IMG/VR virus record: IMGVR_UViG_3300030012_002104
Coordinates: 1-36,957 of that record
Direction: 5' to 3' (one strand)
From: a virus
DNA length: 36,957 bases
Shown: piece after piece, positions 32,512 to 36,957 of the stretch
Layout of the letters: every line of letters starts with the position of its first letter
Position numbering within the stretch: position 1 is the stretch's first letter
The notes under the pieces: generated by a model
Told to the model about the DNA's origin: nothing
What the model saw: the letters and a program-made list of their open reading frames with translations, nothing else
Database searches by the model: none
Program-made: the position numbers and the translations under genes

Positions 32512-32662
32512 TTTTTTCTCCTATACGTTTTATAATTCCTGTTTTAAGATGTTCTTCAGCCATTTTACGTAGCTTGACATCGTCTTGCTGTGAGGCACTC
32601 ATTAAACACTCTTTAGTTACACCATTGTAGCCATTCTTTTTACACCAATCATTCATTGTCAT
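32504..32662 (-). CDS. small hypothetical protein between portal and scaffold region
   Basis: 52 residues from ATG 32662 (MTMNDWCKKNGYNGVTKECL). An earlier ATG (32704) would overlap the portal gene by 35 bases, but 32662 starts 7 bases after the portal stop and follows GGAATAGAAAG. It contains two Cys and a basic C-terminal part (KTGIIKRIGEKNG). It overlaps the start of the Lys-rich gene by 8 bases. No family recognised. Confidence 0.55.
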   Translation of the reverse strand: MTMNDWCKKNGYNGVTKECLMSASQQDDVKLRKMAEEHLKTGIIKRIGEKNG

Positions 32663-32669
32663 TATCTTT

Positions 32670-34493
32670 CTATTCCGTAGCTTGGACTCTTCTTCTTGGT
32701 GCATTTTGCTCTCTCTTAGGTTGTTGCTCTTCTTCTTGAGGCTGTGGGTTTTGACCCATTAACTCTCTCATCATGAGCTGTGCTTGTTGAATTTCTGCAG
32801 GGTCTGTTGAAGTATTAAGAACCTCTACTAGTCTCTGCATTTCCTCTTCCTGCTGTTTTTCTTGCTGAAGAATATCATCAAGAATTTCTTTGGACATATC
32901 CTTCTGAGTCCACATCCAAAACTGTTTTGCATCAAGTAAACCTAACTGAACTAGGTCTAACGCTTGGTCAAACCTACTTGCTCTAGATTCAGGCATACTA
33001 GAACCCGGTACATATTTAAAGTCCATATCATCATCTATATCAATAGGACTAATCTTATAAAACTCATACCCTGCACCGGATTGATTAAATTTTCTTACAT
33101 CTATATCATCTTCATAGTTATTCTTTATCATTTTTAAGGTTTGTTTATAAACCTCTATCATAGTATCGCTTCCGACCTCACGTTCCTTGGTTCTTATTAT
33201 TTGTTGTGAGGCTTCTTGTAACTGACTAATAGCTCTACCTGATGTTACTCCGGAAGGATTTCTACCTTGTGTAATATCGTGAACACCACTAACAGTATCA
33301 GCCATTTGCATTAAAGTTTGAGCCATAGGCATAGTAGATTGGCTAACATTTCCTGCAGGCAACCTTTGTATTGACTGACTAGGATTGTCAACGTAAAACA
33401 CCTGTCCCGGCTTATCTGTAGGTATTTGGTGAGAGTCTTTTACTACACCTTTACTTAATACCCAAGCAGGGTTACCATGGTATACTAAATTATCTACACC
33501 TTGAGATAATAAAACACTAGTACCAACTGCTAAAGGTTCTATGATTTCAGGCTCTCCCTTTCCCCAAAAATGATGCTCATCAGAATAATTCTTAAACATA
33601 GCTACAGGTATGAAAGGGTAGGGAGACTCAACTTTTTGCAAAAGAATTTTTCCACACCATGTAGCTAAACATAATTTATCACCTTCATAATACCAAGCCT
33701 CTTTAAGTAAAGCCTGACCATCTCCATAATCATACTCAGCAGATTCGCTAAGTGGAGTCTTTTCAATATAATCTGTTCGCACGTCACCACCTGACACACT
33801 ACTATGTGTAGCAGTAGTAACCTGAGCAACATCATCATCTTGTGCATTTCTTATAAAAGAACGATACGCATCCATATTACCTTCAGGCTTAACATACTTT
33901 CCGTTTGGAAAATCATTTACTATATCTCTTATATAAGTAGGTGTCGCAAATATCACGCACTTAGCATTCTCTATAGATGTTGCTAGTGGGTCAACAAACA
34001 CTGTGTAAATATCAGGAACGCTGTATGATACCTTACCTTCGTTTATAATAGTCTTTAAGAACCCATTACCGTATACTAAACCATCTTTCTTCATAGCACG
34101 TACTGCACGATTTGCACGACACTTATCCATCTCAATTTCTACTGCCTCTTGTGCAACCATAGCATCTTCTATTTGGTCTTCCCTTTTAGGCATTATATCT
34201 ACCTTAGGGAATCTATCTGTCATGATTGCGTAAATAGTTTCCACAGTAGAGTGTATGATGTTCGCAACAATCCTAGATTTGTACTTAGGAAGTTTAAAAG
34301 GCTTAAAAAAATCACCATTATATAATTCTTCATTTCTACGCCATCTTTTTATTTTATGAGCTCTTGCTTTCTCAGATGCAGAAAACATTTTATTAAGATA
34401 TTTAATTGTCTTTCTATCTGAGTCTGATGGACTATAGCCTGCTATTTGTGTAACCTCAGCTCCCTGAGGTATTGATGTATCGTATTTATCCAT
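32670..34493 (-). CDS. portal protein (P22-type)
   Basis: 607 residues. The layout fits long podovirus portals: an N-terminal helical part (KAREHKIKRW-like AHKIKRWRRNEELYNGDFF, KYKSRIVANIIHSTVETIYA), a wing domain with DGLVYGNGFLKTI near 140, the PFIPVAMFKNYSDEHHFWGKG segment near 295-315, and a central crown/stem region with GVHDITQGRNPSGVTSGRA near 400. The C-terminal ~80 residues are Gln/Glu-rich coiled coil, like the barrel of P22-type portals. The portal is the dodecameric ring through which DNA is packaged and ejected. It overlaps the preceding small gene by one base. Confidence 0.88.
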   Translation of the reverse strand: MDKYDTSIPQGAEVTQIAGYSPSDSDRKTIKYLNKMFSASEKARAHKIKRWRRNEELYNGDFFKPFKLPKYKSRIVANIIHSTVETIYAIMTDRFPKVDIMPKREDQIEDAMVAQEAVEIEMDKCRANRAVRAMKKDGLVYGNGFLKTIINEGKVSYSVPDIYTVFVDPLATSIENAKCVIFATPTYIRDIVNDFPNGKYVKPEGNMDAYRSFIRNAQDDDVAQVTTATHSSVSGGDVRTDYIEKTPLSESAEYDYGDGQALLKEAWYYEGDKLCLATWCGKILLQKVESPYPFIPVAMFKNYSDEHHFWGKGEPEIIEPLAVGTSVLLSQGVDNLVYHGNPAWVLSKGVVKDSHQIPTDKPGQVFYVDNPSQSIQRLPAGNVSQSTMPMAQTLMQMADTVSGVHDITQGRNPSGVTSGRAISQLQEASQQIIRTKEREVGSDTMIEVYKQTLKMIKNNYEDDIDVRKFNQSGAGYEFYKISPIDIDDDMDFKYVPGSSMPESRASRFDQALDLVQLGLLDAKQFWMWTQKDMSKEILDDILQQEKQQEEEMQRLVEVLNTSTDPAEIQQAQLMMRELMGQNPQPQEEEQQPKREQNAPRRRVQATE

Positions 34494-34702
34494 TATGGTT
34501 TATCTTGGTTGATTAGGTCTCTTGGTCTTTTATTATTTTTAGCTTGACCTGTTCCATAATCATGTTTTTTATTTTTCCTTAAAGATACAGTGTTTCCTTT
34601 TGGTTTTACCATTAGCTTAATTTTTAAGGGTTTTGCTACTTTTCCCTTAACTTTTTTTAGCGAAATGTCTACATCATATCCAAATTCGTCATGTAAACTC
34701 AT
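34493..34702 (-). CDS. small basic hypothetical protein
   Basis: 69 residues, very basic (KKVKGKVAKPLKIKLMVKPK, then LRKNKKHDYG, NNKRPRD), overlapping the endolysin gene by 4 bases upstream and the portal gene by one base downstream. No family recognised. The Lys/Arg/Asn composition resembles disordered RNA- or DNA-binding tails. Confidence 0.55.
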   Translation of the reverse strand: MSLHDEFGYDVDISLKKVKGKVAKPLKIKLMVKPKGNTVSLRKNKKHDYGTGQAKNNKRPRDLINQDKP

Positions 34703-35241
34703 TTATTCTCCTCATGTTTATATACAGTTTTTCCTTTTACTTTAGTCGCCACTGTGACTTTTTTTCTATTAGGCTTTCCTGCACTAACATAACTTATGTG
34801 TATCCATCCGTTAGGAAGAAACTCAGATATGCATTGGTCAAAATTTAGATTACTATCTTTTGTAATCCAATTAAAACATTCCTGTAAATCTACTGAATTG
34901 CCTAAAAATTTAAAGTCTACTGCACAATCTCCATTCTTCGCCATATGTTGGGACTTAGTTGAACCTCCGATAGCCTCGTTTAGTTTAGGACATCTATAAC
35001 CTGATGTCACTCTTATTGGTACTCCAAAGTGCTCTCTTATAGGGTCTAGAATGTGTTTGCATATATCTCTTAACTGTACCTCTTGTGCTTTAGAGGGTTT
35101 ATTATTAATACCTTGTCTAGTTGCAGTCTCCGACCGTACTAGCTCTTCTAATGTAAAGTATTTAGAAAACTTACCACTTGGCTTTGAGTCTTCTACATAT
35201 TCATTTATAAGCTTTATAGCTTCTTGTAATTTGTTTACCAT
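34699..35241 (-). CDS. endolysin, M15-type (D-Ala-D-Ala carboxypeptidase-like) zinc peptidase
   Basis: 180 residues from ATG 35241; a TTG 15 bases earlier lacks a ribosome-binding site, while GGAG is 9 bases before this ATG. Residues about 28-40 (FSKYFTLEELVRSETA) and the catalytic part fit Peptidase_M15_3: RVTSGYRCPKLNEAIGGSTK, then S-x-H99-x...A-x-D109-F and W-I-H148-I as zinc ligands. These enzymes cut peptide bridges in peptidoglycan. There is a two-residue insertion between the usual SxH and GxAxD parts. No signal peptide, so a holin is needed; holin-like genes lie far away at 11696-12197. The basic C-terminus (KKVTVATKVKGKTVYKHEEN) may bind the wall. Confidence 0.88.
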   Translation of the reverse strand: MVNKLQEAIKLINEYVEDSKPSGKFSKYFTLEELVRSETATRQGINNKPSKAQEVQLRDICKHILDPIREHFGVPIRVTSGYRCPKLNEAIGGSTKSQHMAKNGDCAVDFKFLGNSVDLQECFNWITKDSNLNFDQCISEFLPNGWIHISYVSAGKPNRKKVTVATKVKGKTVYKHEENK

Positions 35242-35504
35242 TTTTTGCAACTCCAATATCTAGGTGTAGTTTTATCTTTAGCTGTATCACACTTATGTCT
35301 AGCTCTAAAAGACTTCCTGTTCTTAGGATTATCTTTCTTAATCTCCATATTAGGGTCGCCAAACATTACTTTCTTTATCTTGTCTCCTGCCTTCACAAAT
35401 ACCTTAAATTTTTTTCTACCATGACCCGGTTCTCCCGGCTGTATTCTAGAAGGAGAGTTTAGCTTCTTAGCAATTTTTTTTATAGCTTTTTTAACTTTAC
35501 TCAT
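35235..35504 (-). CDS. conserved small basic phage protein
   Basis: 89 residues. An N-terminal Lys-rich helix (MSKVKKAIKKIAKKL) is followed by a well-patterned segment: FGDPNMEIKKDNPKNRKSFR, then ARHKCDTAKDKTTPRYWSCKKW with Cys/His residues that might bind zinc. I recall this C-terminal pattern from many marine and environmental phages, next to structural genes, but know no function. It ends 7 bases inside the endolysin gene. Confidence 0.7.
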   Translation of the reverse strand: MSKVKKAIKKIAKKLNSPSRIQPGEPGHGRKKFKVFVKAGDKIKKVMFGDPNMEIKKDNPKNRKSFRARHKCDTAKDKTTPRYWSCKKW

Positions 35505-35632
35505 TTCTTCTTTTTAATAATGGTTTTAACCTTACCATTTTCGGTTCTAGCAAATATCTTATCTGCTGTCTCTCTTATAAAAGTTCCATAGTAACGCTTA
35601 CCTCGCCACATCCAACTTATTTTCCTGCTCAT
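35501..35632 (-). CDS. small basic hypothetical protein
   Basis: 43 residues from ATG 35632 (ATGA overlap with the upstream stop) to TGA 35501 (ATGA overlap with the next start). It reads MSRKISWMWRGKRYYGTFIR and ends in KTIIKKKK. Coupled starts on both sides argue that it is real. No family recognised. Confidence 0.65.
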   Translation of the reverse strand: MSRKISWMWRGKRYYGTFIRETADKIFARTENGKVKTIIKKKK

Positions 35633-35733
35633 TTTTTACCCTTAATCTTATTTATTATCTTCTTGATAATACCCTTTTTTTTCTTTTTAGGTCTACCTAC
35701 TTTACTACCGTAAGTTCCTTCACCGTAAGGCAT
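35629..35733 (-). CDS. tiny basic protein after the large terminase
   Basis: 34 residues from ATG 35733 with a near-perfect AGGAGG ribosome-binding site 5 bases upstream, to TGA 35629. It reads MPYGEGTYGSKVGRPKKKKK followed by IIKKIINKIKGKK. The start MPYxxGTYGSKVGRPKKK is a pattern I have seen as tiny genes in many phages, but its function is unknown. It begins 10 bases after the terminase stop. Confidence 0.7.
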   Translation of the reverse strand: MPYGEGTYGSKVGRPKKKKKGIIKKIINKIKGKK

Positions 35734-35743
35734 AACTCCTCCT

Positions 35744-36957
35744 TTAACTCCAATTGTAAGACCAATTACCCGGCTTGTCTCTTTCTGCCCAAATCAATTC
35801 GTCTTTTTGTTTCTGTAAATATGTACGCTTCTTCTTAGGTTTAGCAGGAGCTGTTATATGGCTTAACATATATCTGCACGCATCAACTGCATGGTCTTCT
35901 AAGGTCGTATCTAAATCTTCAGGGTTCTTATCATCTCTAATCATATCCGGTATAGTTCGTGTAAGATTAGGACATGTCCCTTTTATAATATAAAATGAAG
36001 GTATTGTTCCTTCCGTAAAATGCATTAATTGAGACATATTATTCCATCCGTTAACTCTACTATTGTTTGCTTTCATTAAGCTTGGTAAATAGTCTCCTAG
36101 ACAGTCTGCTATAGAACTATCTGTATACGCACTAGTCTCAGGACTGTTCCATGACATAGGATTTCGTGCCCACATACTTGGGTCTCCAAGTGCTAGCGTA
36201 ATTCTTCTTTCAACATTTTTCTTCTGTATAAGCTCACCCCACTGTGCAGGATGCTTTTCTGTACCGTATAGTTCATCATCTATAAAGACAATCTTGTCAT
36301 CTGTTACCTGACACCATAGTGCACTAAAAGGATTAGCATATCCCCAATCAATACCCATGTAGTGATTATTGTTATACTTTCCATATCCAAGTATCTTAGC
36401 ATCCTCTTCTTCTATGACATGTATCTTTGGATTCCACTCTGTAAAGTATTGACCTGTAAAGATATTCCAATCACCTAGTAACCAAGCACTTCTTAGTGGC
36501 TCAGGTAACCCTTCTAGGTAATGTACATAGTCAGGGTCTTTAGCCATTAGCGTTGGGTTGTCATAGATAGTAGCAGGTATATACATTCTATACCTTCTAG
36601 TTATGGGGTCTCTGTATGGTTTTTTGTGTTCACCTACATCTACAAACCTCTTCTTAACCCATGCATGACCCTTACCACCCGGATTACAGTTGAGCATTAC
36701 CTTTGGTGTTAAGTCGTCTACAGTTGACCTGCACGATGATATGAGTTTTAGGTATGACTCTTCTGTAGGTATTTGGGTGGCTTCCTCTATTAAAATCTTT
36801 TGATATTCATGTCCTTGGTACTTGGTATATGAGTCTTCACTGTTCAAGTGTCCACATCTAATAGTAGCTCCTGATGGAAATCTCACCTCTGCAGGTTTAC
36901 CTACTATCTTTGCATATGGATAGAAGTCTCTTGCTCTTGATATCCAATCTGCTAAAT
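35744..36957 (-). CDS. terL: terminase large subunit, C-terminal part (gene cut by the window ends)
   Basis: Continuation of the gene that begins at 325; the frame is open through 36957. It contains the Walker B-like ILIEEATQIP (residues about 118-127 of the joined 466-residue protein) and the ATPase coupling region (PKVMLNCNPGGKGHAW). The RNase H-like nuclease starts at YMGIDWGYANPF with D266 as a metal ligand, and a later acidic site lies in TLEDHAVDACRYML near 430. With a P22-type portal and a DUF5681 partner it probably packages by the headful mechanism, matching the circularly permuted map. An internal GTG at 36886 should not be taken as the start. Confidence 0.93.
   Translation of the reverse strand, partial: LADWISRARDFYPYAKIVGKPAEVRFPSGATIRCGHLNSEDSYTKYQGHEYQKILIEEATQIPTEESYLKLISSCRSTVDDLTPKVMLNCNPGGKGHAWVKKRFVDVGEHKKPYRDPITRRYRMYIPATIYDNPTLMAKDPDYVHYLEGLPEPLRSAWLLGDWNIFTGQYFTEWNPKIHVIEEEDAKILGYGKYNNNHYMGIDWGYANPFSALWCQVTDDKIVFIDDELYGTEKHPAQWGELIQKKNVERRITLALGDPSMWARNPMSWNSPETSAYTDSSIADCLGDYLPSLMKANNSRVNGWNNMSQLMHFTEGTIPSFYIIKGTCPNLTRTIPDMIRDDKNPEDLDTTLEDHAVDACRYMLSHITAPAKPKKKRTYLQKQKDELIWAERDKPGNWSYNWS
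36820..36957. repeat. terminal redundancy, right copy
   Basis: Right-hand copy of the 138-base overlap at 1-138, with one silent difference (A36878 versus G59). It lies inside the large terminase coding sequence. Confidence 0.95.

Noticed and set aside
33565-33590. CTGATGAG-like string on the - strand inside the portal gene
   Set aside because: It matches the first hammerhead core block, but no GAAA block or pairing stems follow, and it codes for conserved portal sequence.
36886-36957. GTG 36886 as start of a shorter terminase
   Set aside because: The frame continues upstream to 36957 and, through the overlap, to ATG 325 with a Walker A motif, so this is an internal Val codon.
1-36957. tRNA genes, integrase, attachment site or lysogeny repressor
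   Set aside because: No cloverleaf-like sequence, recombinase signature or repressor-operator arrangement was recognised; the AbrB-like protein alone is not evidence for lysogeny.

Overview
The window is an essentially complete genome of a small, AT-rich, tailed, most likely podovirus-type phage. Its first 138 bases recur at its end with one silent difference, so it is a circular (or circularly permuted) genome of about 36.8 kb opened inside the large terminase gene. No integrase, repressor, tRNA, CRISPR array, DNA polymerase or RNA polymerase was seen. A lytic phage of an AT-rich, probably marine bacterium (a SAR11-like host is possible) would fit. The host assignment is inference from composition and gene content only.

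Two convergent transcription units cover the genome. A 250-base non-coding region (1143-1392) separates them. Rightwards (+) lies a short two-gene unit: an ArdC-like anti-restriction/metallopeptidase protein (1393-2373) and a large unrecognised protein with a C-terminal zinc-finger-like tail (2473-4827). Between these two genes is a well-formed type III hammerhead ribozyme (2386-2436). The unit ends at a strong, probably bidirectional terminator (4852-4887).

Leftwards (-) runs everything else, about 33 kb read through the circular junction. In transcription order it starts with two small proteins, a DUF5681-type small-terminase candidate, the large terminase, and small basic proteins. An M15-type endolysin, the portal, a scaffold, the HK97-fold capsid and a small head or fibre protein follow. 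Next come tail fibre, adaptor and tail-nozzle genes, three ejection-type proteins ending in a 2,383-residue polyvalent protein with an ADP-ribosyltransferase-like domain, and then holin-like proteins. After a second short non-coding region (11159-11255) comes the DNA-metabolism block. It holds an AbrB-like regulator, a small ADP-ribosyltransferase-like protein and an O-like replisome organizer. It continues with a Rad52-type annealing protein, RecB-like and other PD-(D/E)XK nucleases, a peptide deformylase, a DUF1599 protein, a SpoVG-like protein ending in an SSB-type tip, and a NinG-like HNH protein. The phage seems to recruit the host replisome and to supply its own recombination functions.

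The most interesting signals are: the hammerhead ribozyme and the competing G/C hairpins around it; an 11-base motif (AATTAACGAAA) placed just before three genes; a second 11-base motif shared by the two upstream non-coding regions; the large uncharacterised early protein; two separate ADP-ribosyltransferase-like proteins; and the SpoVG-like/SSB-tip protein.
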